Under the pieces are notes generated by a model, which ran no database searches, was not told the DNA's origin, and was given only the letters and a program-made list of their open reading frames with translations. 64,000 bases of DNA. Source: Dromaius novaehollandiae. Its lineage: Eukaryota > Chordata > Aves > Casuariiformes > Dromaiidae. Both the position numbers and the translations under genes were made by a program. Below, one piece after another: positions 42,086-54,429 of this stretch. How positions within the stretch are numbered: position 1 is the first letter of the stretch; every line of letters begins with the position of its first letter. The DNA is taken from the NCBI RefSeq assembly GCF_036370855.1, contig NC_088098.1:37141981-37205980 (forward strand). Direction: 5' to 3'.

Positions 42086-45000
42086 CTATAAAACTGTGCG
42101 TCATTGCCCTCTCAATATGAAGACTGCCATATTCCAAGTCACGCATTCTTTACCAATGGAGTAATAGAATTAACAGTATTTAAAAATAATCACTTATAAC
42201 ACTGCAGAGACCTTAAGTGCTAAACTAGTGGCGTCTGTGACCAGAGAATTGGCATTTTCTACAGTGGTTAACAAAGCAATTACCAATGGCCTTTTTACAT
42301 ATTTTTTCTTTAATGAGGAATAATATGCATGTAGAAAATACCTACTTAAAGGCTTCATTTATATTCTTTTAAATCAGATCATTATTTAATAACTTATATA
42401 CATTGTTGTTGGAATGGTATACGTTTTTGCAGCTCTTTGTATTTTGTGGTAGATTGAATTGTATCACTTCTAAAATGCAAATTTTTTTTTAATTAGCAGA
42501 TATCTGAAGTAATATTTTTGCAGGGCCTCCACAAGCCTATAATTGTCAACTACTTTGATATACTCTGTTCATCCTGTATGCCAAGCTGGTAAAATACATT
42601 GTAAATTACATATTAAATATTTTATCTGCTTTTACAAATGCAGGTGCAGAAATATGTACAGCAGTCTTGTCAGTGATTGTGAGGTGAATAAGTCAGTGAA
42701 AAGACGCAAGCTTTTCATGTGTACTGTTGAATTGCTCACTCTATTCCTCCTCCTTGAAAACAGCTTTTTTTTAGTATATTCATAGCTACAGCAATTTTTT
42801 TAAGCCTTTTTTCTGGCAAGCAGCAGTGTTTAGAGTACCTCCTTAGTGGGGAGGGAATGCTTCCTAGACTGCTGTTTAAGATGGAGGTGTTTGACCCCCA
42901 ACTAAAGCAGCTGGAGCATGCTTATATCTTGCCTCTGCAGTTGCTTCAGCCTCTCAGAATAGCCCCAGAAGTCAAAGCAAACTTAGCCCTTGTCTGTCTG
43001 GTAGCCAGTAAACCAGAGGCATGGGAAACTCTTAAGGTGTATTAATACATTTGTGTCCCAAGATGGCATTATAAACTATTAATGAGCATAAGGGATTTTC
43101 TGTATTGCAGGGCTTGAGTAACTAAGTGAATTAGTGTTAACTAAAACTACTTCTGCTTTGGAGTGATTATGTGGGAGATGTAAAACTTGCCAGATGCAAT
43201 TGTAACTGTGGGGATACTAGACGGAGCTGAACTTACTCCTGACTTGCTCTTTCTCTTGTAAAGCTTTTTGAAGCCCAGTTAAGGTTTGGGAGGAAGGTTT
43301 TCAGAAACACAATGTATAAATTACTATCACAGAAGGAACACAAATGGTGGCAGTTGAAACTTCAAAATGTTTCGTGCTCTGACTTTTTTTATCTAAGTTG
43401 TTGTGCTTGGAAAAACAGTAAAGGTGATGTCTATGACAAAATAGAATATTCCTTGGCCTTCCTTTTTCTGAAGGGCAGAATTAGTATTGCATATGAATAC
43501 ACTGAATGGGGTGGGAATGTTCTGATGCACAACAGTAGTAGTAACTAATTAGTTTGGCATGTAAGAGAAGTGTGCTGTCTTCAACCTGATTTTTCTCTGA
43601 AATTATAGATGGCTTTGCTATAAACTGTTCCTGATGCATTTTTTTCCCCTTTTGTCTGAACTGTGGTGTGGATACTTTCCATTAAGCTAATACTGGGGTG
43701 TTCTTCTAACATGGTTGCATGTATGACAAAGGTGATCTGTTCTTGCTAGTGAAGATAAAACTGTTTCTTGACTGTACAGAGCTTTGGTGTCAATCTAAAT
43801 TCATGATCATGAAATTATGGGCACATGACATACATATAGCAACACTATCTTTAACATAGCATTAACATCTTCATATTGTATCCAATTTACAGTGACCTTG
43901 CCAAAGTTAAGCAGGTCAGTTAATCTGAAAACAACACTTTCAAATCTGTAAGTGATACAGTATTGATGTGAAGAATGAAAACAGTGAGGCTCTGTGTTCA
44001 AGGTTGGAGTGTCTTCATGAGAAGAGTTCCAAATTTTTCAGATTCTAGTTTTTGTTGCAAAGATGGAAAAAAAAAAAAAAAAAACCTCAACTACACTTGA
44101 AAAGCTGTCATGTCTTATCTGCTTTCTTATCTGCCCTAGAGCATGCAAGTGTTCTCTTCAGAGTAAGGCTTTCTCCACTGTATTGAAATGGACAGCTGAG
44201 ATTCTGGTCTAGAAATCAATGCTAGCTTTTTACCCCAAAGTGTTATGTCTGACCACTTTAAAGCAAAAGCATAGCATGCTTGTGTGTGTCTGCAGCTATA
44301 TAGCTGCTTTGCATTCTGTGGGCTTTGTGTGACTCCACAACTAACAAAGCCATGCTGATGTTAACTCTTAAGTCTCCTGCAAAACAGACTATTCCTGCTG
44401 ACAACCTGGGGTGGAGGGAGGAAGCTGGCATTTTGTATCATTAGAATATTTTGATAGTTGAAAAAAAGGTGCTGGTTACTCTTCTCAGACTTGCTGTTCT
44501 TAATTTCAGTGAACCTGCAGCATGACAAATCCTGAATGGAGACTTTCTAAGCTTCAGTTTGGCTGGGCTCTGTTACTCAAACCATTAAAACCTGTACTTA
44601 GCAGAACATCAATATCTTACAAAACTCTTTGAATATAGTTCTTAGAAATGAAAATCCTACTCCTCAGAAGTAGGTATTTGAATACATGTCAACCTAGTGT
44701 CTTGGGCAGCTGTTGTAAAATGACTGTAGTAAGGATTCATATGCAATTATTCATAAACACTCATGGAACATGATTGATCCTTGTGTAAATGGAAGGAAAC
44801 CAAAATTCATAAACCAGAGAATTCTTTCTTAGCTAGGGGGTTATTTGAATTTCTAGGTAACAGTTCACTTAATTGCATGAGCCAAAAATTAGCTGGGAGC
44901 CTGTTTCCTTAATATTGCCTACTGATCTGAGGCATTGCCTAGGATACCTGCAGTCTCTGAAAGCTGGAAAAGACTGAATTGGCCTATGTTTCCAAGAAGA

Positions 45001-45775
45001 TTTGGAATGGAAGGAACTGGGCGGGGGGCGGGGAATGTCTCAAGGTGAATATGGAGTCAGTGAAGTTGGTTTCTAACACACAGTGAAAACACTGGATTCT
45101 TTAGACTGATTAACTTCAGCTATCTCATTCTTTTTCTAAGACAGTTGTACTTTGCCTAAGAATCTTTGACATCTGGATTATTTGGATTAAATTTATAGGA
45201 AAGTACAGAAAGGTTTGATTTCTGTTTGAGCAGGATCTGACTTAAGTAACCAGGTATTACTGTTGTGTTGGTTTGATTGTTGGCTTGATTTTCAAGAGTC
45301 TTGCCTTTGCTGGAATCTAATATGGTTCCCTGGTTTGTATGTCTTAATACTCTTCTGAAACAGATACTTATTGTTCTATTCCTGACTTCTGTTACTGAAA
45401 ACAAGAAAACTATTTCTCCTTCTACTCAGCATGTACCTGAAAGCATTTTTGAGCTTTTTAAGCTTATAAAGAAAAAAAAGAGCCTAAGATCTGAGACTGA
45501 GCAACTTCTTGCCTTTCAAAACATTAAATATGAAACTTTTTCTCAAGTGATAATGTATTTTTGTTCACATGAAGATGTACAGAAGAATAAGGACTTGAAA
45601 AAGCACTTCTCAGGGATAGGTAATACCAGCCAGACACACTACAGTGCATAAGTCAACTTTAAAAGGGCTTGCAACTTTGAACACCCTATTTCAGGGTAAA
45701 TCATGACAAAGTTAGTTTAGAAAGGTATTTGTACCTATATACTACAATAAAAAATGTTTAAGTTTGCTCACAGTC
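42086..45775 (+). other. RAB21: RAB21 3' untranslated region (proposed)
   Basis: About 3.7 kb of AT-rich sequence lies between the stop and the first clear AATAAA at 45746. It includes an A18 homopolymer (44067-44084) and a 16-bp perfect palindrome GCAGCTATATAGCTGC (44292-44307). Open frames such as 45301-45651 have no recognisable product. Shorter 3' ends, for example at ATTAAA near 42611, are possible. Confidence 0.55.
45746..45751 (+). promoter_or_regulatory. RAB21: AATAAA polyadenylation signal, RAB21 candidate
   Basis: A canonical hexamer followed by TTTGCTCAC and the GT-rich GATGGTGCTGCTGTGG. It is a plausible main 3' end for RAB21. Confidence 0.5.
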
Positions 45776-48209
45776 TTGATGGTGCTGCTGTGGAGACATA
45801 CTGAGTTACCTGCAGAGTCTTATCACTTGTTGAAATAGTCTAACAAACCAAAGTCCAAAAAATTTGAATACAGCACTATACATATTCATTGAGTTATTTA
45901 TGGATACTGTCTTATTGCACTTCGAACTCCTGAACTGTAGCCTAAAAGAATAGATAGCTTTAGAAATTCCTTGCCTGAATCAGTCTGTTTTAGACTTGTA
46001 GTAGTTGGAGATGAGTGTAACTAGCTCTAAAGATTGTGAGTGATTTGAAATCTGTTTTGTAATGGACTCAAATACTGGTTCCAAGATTGAGACACCTGAA
46101 GTCCAGATAAGACTTAAATGAACTGCATTGTATGGTGATTAATTTTTGAAGGTGTAGTCAAATCTCTTAAGACAAGTAATTGAATGACATCTTCGGTGCA
46201 GGTTTTCTCAGTGCTGACACATTGGGGACAGACATTCTTGCATATTAAAAAGCATCCTTTAGTTCTCTTATCCTGCCACTTCTATTTTTCTGGCTGTTTA
46301 TATTGTTGTCCGTTTCTCTCTACAGCTCTTGAACAAATCTAGTAATTCTATTTCTGCTCTAGATTCCAAGCCAGGTGAAAAAAGCTTTGCAAAAAGTTGA
46401 GGTCATAGAAGGTAGTCAGAGTTCTCAGAAAACACTGGATGGTGTCACAGGAAGCCATCTAAAGAAAGTAAGAGGAACAGGACTACTTGAGGTCATAAAT
46501 TTCCATGAGCTGGAAGTGGGATAGCATAGGGGTATATGAGAGTTAGTTAACTAAGTTCTGCCCCCCTCTCCTGTGGAAGGAAAGGGAGACATAGGAAAAG
46601 GACAAGTAGTAAAAATGAAGGTTCTGGTAATGGACTGCTGGAGCTGAGCTCATCAGTTCTTGGAGTTGCCAGTGTGTCTTTTCAGCAGTGGTAACTGGCC
46701 AATTCAAGATTTTTTTTTTTTTTTAAAGATAACTTCTTAGGTTGCTTTTCTTACTAAAGCAAAAGACATTTCACTGAACAAAAGACTGCAAGTAACTTTG
46801 AACAGACTTTCAGAAAGCAAACCTACTTAACTTTGTAGAACATGTTCATTTGAGGTATTTACAGTTAACTGACTCTATTAAATTAAGTTTCCATCAAAAC
46901 TGACTGTTAATCTTAAGTTTGCATCAAAGTTTAGGTTTTTCTTTTTCTGACTTGTCAGAATGGATCCTCCGATGAAGATAACTTTTACTACTACTGTGCC
47001 AGGGAGTCCCAGATGAAGACCAAGATCCTTGGCACTAGCTACACAAACTCAACAAAGACAACTTGAAAACCAGATCTGTGTTTATTGTGCTGAGCTTTTT
47101 GCTTCTACTAATCTCTCTGGGAGATTCTGCTCAACATTGGGATTTTCCCCCTGTTTAGGACCAACCTGTGCATTTCTGTGTTATAGCTGCCTACTGAATT
47201 TAGGCTTTTCCATCAAATAATAACAATGTGTATTTTTTCTTTCTGCATTCTCAGAGCTGTTGTTGGTCACTGAGCAGAATGAGATGGGGAAGCAGTCTGA
47301 GAACTGTGAAAAACTTAGAGTTGGCTTGAAAAGACAGTCTATAAAATTTTCACTGTATGACAAAGGCATTTTGTTTGAGATGACTGAAAATATTTTGGCT
47401 TAGAGGAAAAGTTTAAAAATATTGATTTGTTATGATGTCTTCCAGAATGTAAGTTTATTTCAAGCTGATACCTCTTGATTCTTAATTTTTTAAGGCTAAC
47501 AGGATTACCAAATCTTAAGCCAAAATTAGACCATATCAGGCCAAAAATTTCTTTTTTGATTAGTATGTTTTCTAAAAAGCTTTGTCCGTAACTGTAATGA
47601 GGAGCTGTGTAATCATCCGTATTCCTCTAGAGAGTTCAGAGCTTTGCTTGTATGTATTCAACACAAGGATGTTGAAGAATAGACTACAGAATTGTTTGTT
47701 TCCATCTATCACCACTGCTTTGTGCATTCAGGCAAACAACATGTCCTGATACAGCTTGAGTGAATAAGGGGCTTATGACCCTCTTCACCTGCTTGTTGGC
47801 TGCATTGATCCTCATTGTTATAAATTACTACTACAGGAAACTTTCCTTGCCTGACATCTCCCTGTACAAGAAAGGAAACATTTTCTGCTTGCTCTGCTAG
47901 CTCTTCTAGATAGTGGTAAGTACTATAACCAAAAATGGGTGTCTCAATTTAAGGACACTGTTTTTTCTCCAGAGGAGCCCTTCTCATTTCTTGACAAGAC
48001 ACTTGATTTAAAAATATTTTTTTTCTCCAGCTTACTCAGTCTCATTGATCTTTTGCTTGGGTTTTTAATGCTTCATTATAAGCCACTCAGAAGCAATGTA
48101 ATTTCAAAGTACAAAGCAACAAAGGCCAATGAGTAGTAGTGTTGCAAGGTCTTCCCTAGTTTGCCATAGCAATTAATCATAACCTGCCTCCAAAACAGTG
48201 AAGAGAAAA

Positions 48210-48341
48210 TACTGGAAGGTTGAGAGGGAGTCCCTGCCACTTCTATTGGCACTTGAATCCCGATTCCAGGATGTTGAAAGTGACTTAGAAGAAATCAAAT
48301 CCTAATAGAGGGTAGCAGGGACTCCTTTCAGCCTTCCAGTA
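48210..48341. repeat. 132-nt near-perfect hairpin flanked by TA
   Basis: The left arm (48210-48249) pairs with the right arm (48302-48341) over about 40 positions. The outer 28 bases hold only G-U wobbles and one bulged G at 48226. The outer ends read TACTGGAAGG and CCTTCCAGTA, so the palindrome is CTGGAAGG...CCTTCCAG with TA on each side. Weaker pairing extends the stem to about 48258/48293, leaving a loop near 48261-48290. The form fits a miniature inverted-repeat transposon with a TA target duplication, or a hairpin-RNA precursor. No family name can be assigned from memory. Confidence 0.8.
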
Positions 48342-49198
48342 GGCAGAGAGCAAGGACTATCTTCTGTTGCCAAGTAGCTGATAGCCTATGGCAGATCCAA
48401 ACTACTGTAAGAGATCCTTTCTGAGCTGTTGAAACTGTTAAGTTGTAGACCCTTCTTAAAGTTGATCATCATGCCATTCTGAAAGTTCAACAGACTTGAC
48501 CTATGGTGTAAGAAAATGAGCAGTTTCTTCTTTTCAAACCAGGAAGTTAGAGCCTAATGAAGCTGTTTCTTGGTGGAAAAAGAAAACTGCACTTAATATA
48601 AAAAGATTTGGATGCTGTCATTGCTGTTTCATCGTACAGGCATCTTATTGATTGTCTCAGTGGATTTTCTTATTTGAACAATGTGGCTTATCAAGCTTTA
48701 TCAAATAGAGTACTTTTTTCTGAACCCCCAAAATATGTTAGCAGGGCTGAAGCCAACGCTGAAAAGGAAACAGCATTTTTAATGATATTGGGTAGCCTGA
48801 TGCTGTCGAGTTTTTTAGGAAGATTCTACTGACATTGGGCGTATTTTAGAAAAGATATACTCAGAAATAGTACCTATGACCCTTCACAAACATTAATTTT
48901 CCTAATGCATTGCTGCAGCTGGAATTCTTAAGTATCTCTTATGCACCAACATACAGCTGTGATAAATTAAGCAATTTCAAATGATTGATCAAAAGAGCTT
49001 AAGCATGACTGTTATTCTATGAATTCCTAATATGGAAGATGAAAATGTATGTAGAAATGACACTATTAAAAGTGGGAATGAATCCACAGAAGGGGAAATT
49101 CCTGTATTGAAGATCAATATAAGAAAATGCCATATTTGAAAATTTTCTATATATAGGAAATTACAGAACTTGAAATGAAGATGGTCCTGAAAATTACC

Positions 49199-49210
49199 GG
49201 GGGGGGGGGG
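49199..49210. repeat. G12 homopolymer
   Basis: A run of twelve G. It is followed about 25 bases later by an A/T-homopolymer stretch. Confidence 0.95.
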
Positions 49211-52204
49211 TGAATTCAAAAAAGATTGTTTTTAAAAAAAAAAAACTTTTTTTGTTACAAGAACAAACTTCTGAGCCCATCTGAGCATAATATGTCAGAA
49301 GATGATTTTAAGAGGCCACACCAGACTCAGAAAGACTGCTCTAAATTAGGCTGGCTTATACTCCAGAGATGGGAGTGCAAATAGGGTTCAATCAAAATGC
49401 AGCTTTGATTCTCAAGCTGGTCTTTGGCAGCCTGGAACAGTTCCTGAGGAAGACACAGTTGCTGTTGAACTACATTTGCTGGTTTAATGGTAGCTCTTAC
49501 TAACGAATCCTCTGAATACTAAGGGAGCAGCAAAAAAAAAGACAAATATGCAACCACGGATCTAGACTGGGAATTTACCACTGATGTGTTCGTGTCCTAC
49601 TTATGCCCTAACTGTACAATGGATGCTTATGAACACTTTCCTAGTGAATGTTCTTACTCAGTTGATGCTGAGGATTTGAACTGGATGGATAATGTGAGTG
49701 TAAGCAGCAAGCAAGGAACAGGAAAGGCAGGACAAGATAAAGGGAATTTGCACAATTCCTTATCCTTCATTTTCACTTTCTGAAAGGCTATGGCTAAATC
49801 CCATTATCTTTGTGTTAAAATGTATTTTCTATTTAGTGAGAAGTTTATTCCCAAGACACTAAAATTCTAGGAACTTTTGTGAGCAAATATAGTTTCTTTG
49901 CACATTTTTTCCCCCACATACTGTCACCATCTCATGAAAGAGTCTGTATTAAATAGTGAAGAGTGGGTATGCTGTTTCTACTATTATATGGTAATCAGAG
50001 TCCTCTAGCAAATGTCTCAAATGGCAGGAAGCAGCAGAGTATCCAGTGTCACTCTGATTGCCAGCCTAGTCTTATGGAGACTCCCGTGCCACTAGTTTGT
50101 GATGCTGGAGTAACTGCAAAACAATCCTGGACTGTAAGATGTGTCCATGCTGGTTAGAATAGTTGGTTTGAGGCTTAGTGACATTAAATTATAGTTTGAT
50201 TGGAGCTTTCTAGGGATCTAGACCATCTTTTCAGTATGTGAATGTGGTGCTTAGCACCATGGGACACTGATACTTTTGCAGGGACTTAAGGATTTCAGCT
50301 TGCGTAGGAAGCAGATCTCTGAAGTGGGTTGTGATGGTAAGTTACAGAAGGAAGCAAGTTTTGGGTTAATAACACAGACACATCATTAGCATTACCTTTG
50401 AGCAGCTAGCATGGAATGTAACATTGACTACTCCCACCTTGAAACAACTGTTCTGTTAGTTTCCTGCTCTTTCCAGGAAATGTTGCCCGTTGGTAGTGTT
50501 GTAATGTGTATGTACAACGAATGAGGTTACTGTCATTCGTCTTTGCTTTCTGAATTTGTAGCTTTGGCAATACTTGTCTGTGCCAATCAGCAAACAGATC
50601 AGTTTCTGTGTAGTCATCACTCTCAGATAGTTTCCAGTTAGTGTCTCTGGAGGCTGATGCAATCCATGTCTCTCTCCCTGTATGGCAAATGCAGAGCACT
50701 TCATGTTGGTATCTGCTCTGCTTGTTTGATAATTAAAAAATGTTTCTTTTCCCACTGAGAGAACAAAGAGCCATTGTAAACCTGTAATCAGCTGTATCAA
50801 CAATAATGTTGCCTTATGACAGGTATTGTATGTTTTGGGTTGCTTCATATTCTGGGGTTCTATTAGTAGTTGATATGCATAGATTAAAAAAAATCAAGTG
50901 CACAAACAACTCATAGTCGTCGTTTTATATGTGTGTGTATACATATATATATGACATACTATAAATGCTTGAAGAAAGCTTCTCATCCAGTGTACTGCCT
51001 TCATGTCTCATGTATATCCATGTCTTCACACTGCAAATACCCACCCCCCCCCAAAAAAAAAAAAAAAGGCTAGTGAGGAAAGGGGTTTCCTTCTTTCTAA
51101 TTTGAATCTGTGTTTATTAAATTCTTTTGTCCTAATCCTAACTTCATGGCAGGAGGAAGCCAAATGTGGAATGTTTCTCTACCTGCCTGCTCTACTTGCA
51201 TGGGTTAGGCTTGTATGTTTTCTTAGAACAAGAGGTTGAAAAGACTGTTATCTTTCCTTGTTGAGGGAAGGACAATAGGTGAGTGCAGAAGATCATAATT
51301 GGTCCTAGAGGCTACCCTTATACTGGCAAATAAATTAGGCCAGGGCGTAAGGAGCTCTGGCCTTGAGAGCAAATGGCACAGTACAGCTTTCATCTGTACG
51401 GTCAAGCAATCTTCTCCCCTTGAAACAGTGTTTGCATGCTGCCTACTTGAAATGGCTATGCTATTCCCCAAGCTGTGCCTAGGTACTGTGCTGTGAGAAA
51501 CCTAGTTGGCATGGACCAGAATTATATGAGAGAGAGCATGATAGTAATTCCACAGTAAGGATGACTGTGGGTCAGTGCTCAAGCCTGTGCCCCAGGCTTA
51601 CATGGTTTACTTGAACAGATGTAGTCAGAGCCTGATCTCTCTCCTGGTCTCTCTTCTTGATCACTAAGTAGGTTGGGAGGATTGTTTTTCCATCTTTTCC
51701 TCTTGTATGTGGAAAAATAAGAGCCTATGACAGCTAAACCCTGGAATATCTCCATTACCATCTTTCATGTAATTCTACTGAGGACTGGAACTTTGCAGGA
51801 ATATGAGGAACTCCACAGAGAAGCTTAGTCTGCAGCTTTGTCTCAGGTAGGCCTGCTGCAACCAGAGACTGAGACAGCAGACCTATTTACTGCCTGCTTG
51901 TGGCCTGTGACAAACTAGAATGGCCTGGAAAAATTGTGGACTGCATTCCTGTTAAAACAAGGCTTGAAATGTATCCTTTTCCTGTGAGCATAAAAAGAAG
52001 TCAAAGGGAAAGATTTTTCAGCAATATTTATCTTTCTCTTGCTGCTGTGAGGTTTTTGTGTTTGTACAAATTCAGCCTGTGATGGAATGAGTTGAAAGAA
52101 TCTGTACTTGTGTTGTCTGGGCCAGGCTTTCATGTGGTTGAGTATGTGGGTAACTGATACATCTGAATACACAAATGGATCCTTGGAGCTCTGCTGAAAT
52201 AGTT

Positions 52205-52320
52205 GTGTGAACAACAGTAACAGCAACAATAGTAGCTGCTGCAGCTCTTAGCATAGCAATAATAGCTACAATTGCAGCTGTGACAGCAACAGAAGCCACA
52301 GGAAAGACAGGAACAGTTTT
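52205..52320. repeat. Degenerate (AAC/AGC)n trinucleotide tract
   Basis: AACAACAGTAACAGCAACAA is followed by interrupted AGC/AAT/ACA triplets with a strong 3-base period. The period explains two odd reverse-strand open frames here: one Ala/Val-rich and one Cys/Tyr-rich. Neither looks like a real protein. Confidence 0.7.
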
Positions 52321-52607
52321 TGGCTGCACACTCAGGATCTATAACTGGCTGGGGTGCTGTGACTACCTCTGTGTGGCACAAGATTCCATACTAGAACAGA
52401 TGACTACTTAAAACCCCAAGCATGGACCACCAAGATGATACTCTCCCTGTTACTCCCAACTGTGTAGTGTGCACAGAGTTACAGACTGTCCCATTGTTTT
52501 CTTAATGGGCTTATGCAGAAGGGAAAGGAATCTCCTAGCACTTTGTTAATCTACTGTACATGCTATTGTGTATCATTTAATTAGTGAATTGAAATAACCC
52601 CACGCAC

Positions 52608-53286
52608 CAGTACAGGCTGGGAACTAACTGGCTAGAAAGCAGCTTTGCAAAGAAGGGTCTGGGGGTCATGGACAGCAAGTTGGATATAAGCCAGCAATGT
52701 GCCCTTGCAACAAAGAAGGCCAACGGCATCCTGGACTGTATTAGGTTGCCAGCAGGTTGAGGAAGCTGATCTTTCCCCTCTAATCAGTCCTGGTGAGACC
52801 ACATCTGGAGTGCTGTGTCCTATTCTGGGCTCCGTGACCTGAGAAAGAGATGGAGCTACTGGAGTGAGTCCTGCAAAGGGCCACAAAGATTGTCGAGGCA
52901 CTGGAGGCTGAAAGAGCTGGGATTGTTTAGCCTGAAGAAGAGAAGGCTTGGAGAGGATTTGATCAATATTTATAAATATCTGATGGGAGAGTATAAAGAA
53001 GATGGAGCTGACTCTTCTCATTGGTGCCCAGTGAGGCACCCAGTGAAAGGACAAGAGGCAATGGGCACAAACTGAAACACAGCATAAGAGTATCTGAGCA
53101 TAAGAAAAAAATCATTCACTGTGAAGGTGGTCAAACACTGGAACAAGTTGCCCAGAGAAGCTGTAGAGTCTCCCTCCTTGGAGACATTAAAAACCTGTCT
53201 GGGCAAGATCCTGAGCAACCTTCTCTAGCTGACCCTGCTTTGAGCAGGGTAGTTGGACTAGATGATCTCCAGCCATTCTGTGATAT
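52608..53286 (+). mobile_element. CR1 LINE, 3' ~680 bp
   Basis: It runs from the C-terminal coding part of CR1 ORF2 (reads LDISQQCALATKKANGIL near 52680) through the GGTGAGACCACATCTGGAGT and CCTGAAGAAGAGAAGGCTTG blocks to GTTGGACTAGATGATCTCC and CATTCTGTGATATT. It is truncated at the 5' end and carries indels and in-frame stops. The short internal repeat CCCAGTGAGGCACCCAGTGA (53028-53047) is a small local duplication. All open frames in this interval are element fragments. Confidence 0.93.
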
Positions 53287-54190
53287 TGCAACCTTATAGC
53301 AGAGTCATTTTTGTTCTTTGTCTTGAATAAAGACATGCTTGTTGTTATGCAATGATAATTTGCGAAAGAACAAAGAGGCAGGACCTAAGGGGAAGGCTTG
53401 GTAGTTTGGGTAATTAGCTAGAAGGTTGTTGGGCATCTGCGGAGTAGAATTGGCCTGTGGGACTGAGAGCTCTCTGAAACACTCCTGCTTTCCTGAGAGT
53501 GAGGGAAGTGCTGACTGGGACTTTGAGAGAGCAGTGTGACAGGACAGGAATCCTACCAGGAAGATTCCTGTGGGACCCATTGATCATTCACCAGTGAAAC
53601 TTAGGGGTGAAGCTCACTTCCTAGGTCTGGTAGAAGAAGGGAGCTGCACTGAATACATCTCCAAAGGAAAGGGAAGTCTCAGTGCTAAGCTTGAAGTATC
53701 TCAGGCTTGACCTTTAGCTACCCCTGAGAGAAGACCTCTCCAGGAAACAAAAAGAACAACCCTGATCGAGTAAGGACTACTGCTTAGTGAGGATTAATTT
53801 TAAACTCAGGGATACCATTCAGTGGGGCTGATTACAAGCTCCCTATGAGGTAGAAGATCATGTTGTGGTTGGAATTGACAGAAAATTCCCAAGGATTGGA
53901 TTGGTCCAAAGGCCAGATAAGAAAGCGAATGTATTAAATTTTAATGCTTTAAATAGATGACAAGTTAAAAATTAGTCCCAAATTCCTATGGACTGTTTCT
54001 CATTGAATGACTGTACAAATGAATATGGGAATGCTGGAAGCTTAAGGAAAAATGCATAAAGTAGCTACAGGTTAGCTTTCAGTGCGCTTACAGATACAGT
54101 ATAACTGTTAACAGTCTTTTTAGCAATGGGAAATCTGAAAGAAGAAACTTGTAGTATTCTAAAATGAGCAATCTGATCTAACTACAAAAT
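53287..54190. other. Intergenic between two CR1 fragments
   Basis: No gene is recognised. Composition is mildly purine-rich. LTR-like appearance was considered but cannot be supported. Confidence 0.5.
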
Positions 54191-54264
54191 TTGTCCTGCT
54201 TTGAAAAGGGAGTTGGACCAGATGACCTTCAAAAGTTCCTTCTAACCTAAATTATTCTGTGATT
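54191..54264 (+). mobile_element. CR1 LINE 3' tail, old fragment
   Basis: TTGTCCTGCTTTGAAAAGGG, then AGTTGGACCAGATGACCTTC and ATTATTCTGTGATT match the last ~75 bases of CR1 with substitutions. Only the tail survives. Confidence 0.75.
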
Positions 54265-54429
54265 ATATGAAAAATGAGGATCCTGTCCCACCCAGCTGGC
54301 TCTCAAAGGGTAGGCAAGAAACAACAGGTGGATACAAGAGTATAGACAGGAAACAATGAGATGGTAGCAGTAAGCACAATCAGTAGTGGTTTTGGTTTAC
54401 CAGTTATCTACTTGATACTGTTTTTTTGG

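Larger units (their letters stand above)
45776..52607. other. Intergenic RAB21-TBC1D15, proximal part
   Basis: AT-rich, with no recognised gene. It contains the long hairpin at 48210-48341, a G12 run (49199-49210), a C9-A15 junction (51044-51067), a TG/TA dinucleotide patch near 50930-50952 and a degenerate trinucleotide tract at 52205-52320. Confidence 0.55.

Noticed and set aside
52072-52381. Cys/Tyr-rich and Ala/Val-rich reverse-strand open frames
   Set aside because: Produced by a degenerate trinucleotide repeat.
53330-53600. Possible solo LTR of an avian endogenous retrovirus after the CR1 copy
   Set aside because: Some general resemblance to LTR composition, but no matching terminal repeats, target duplication, clear polyadenylation layout or primer-binding site could be shown.
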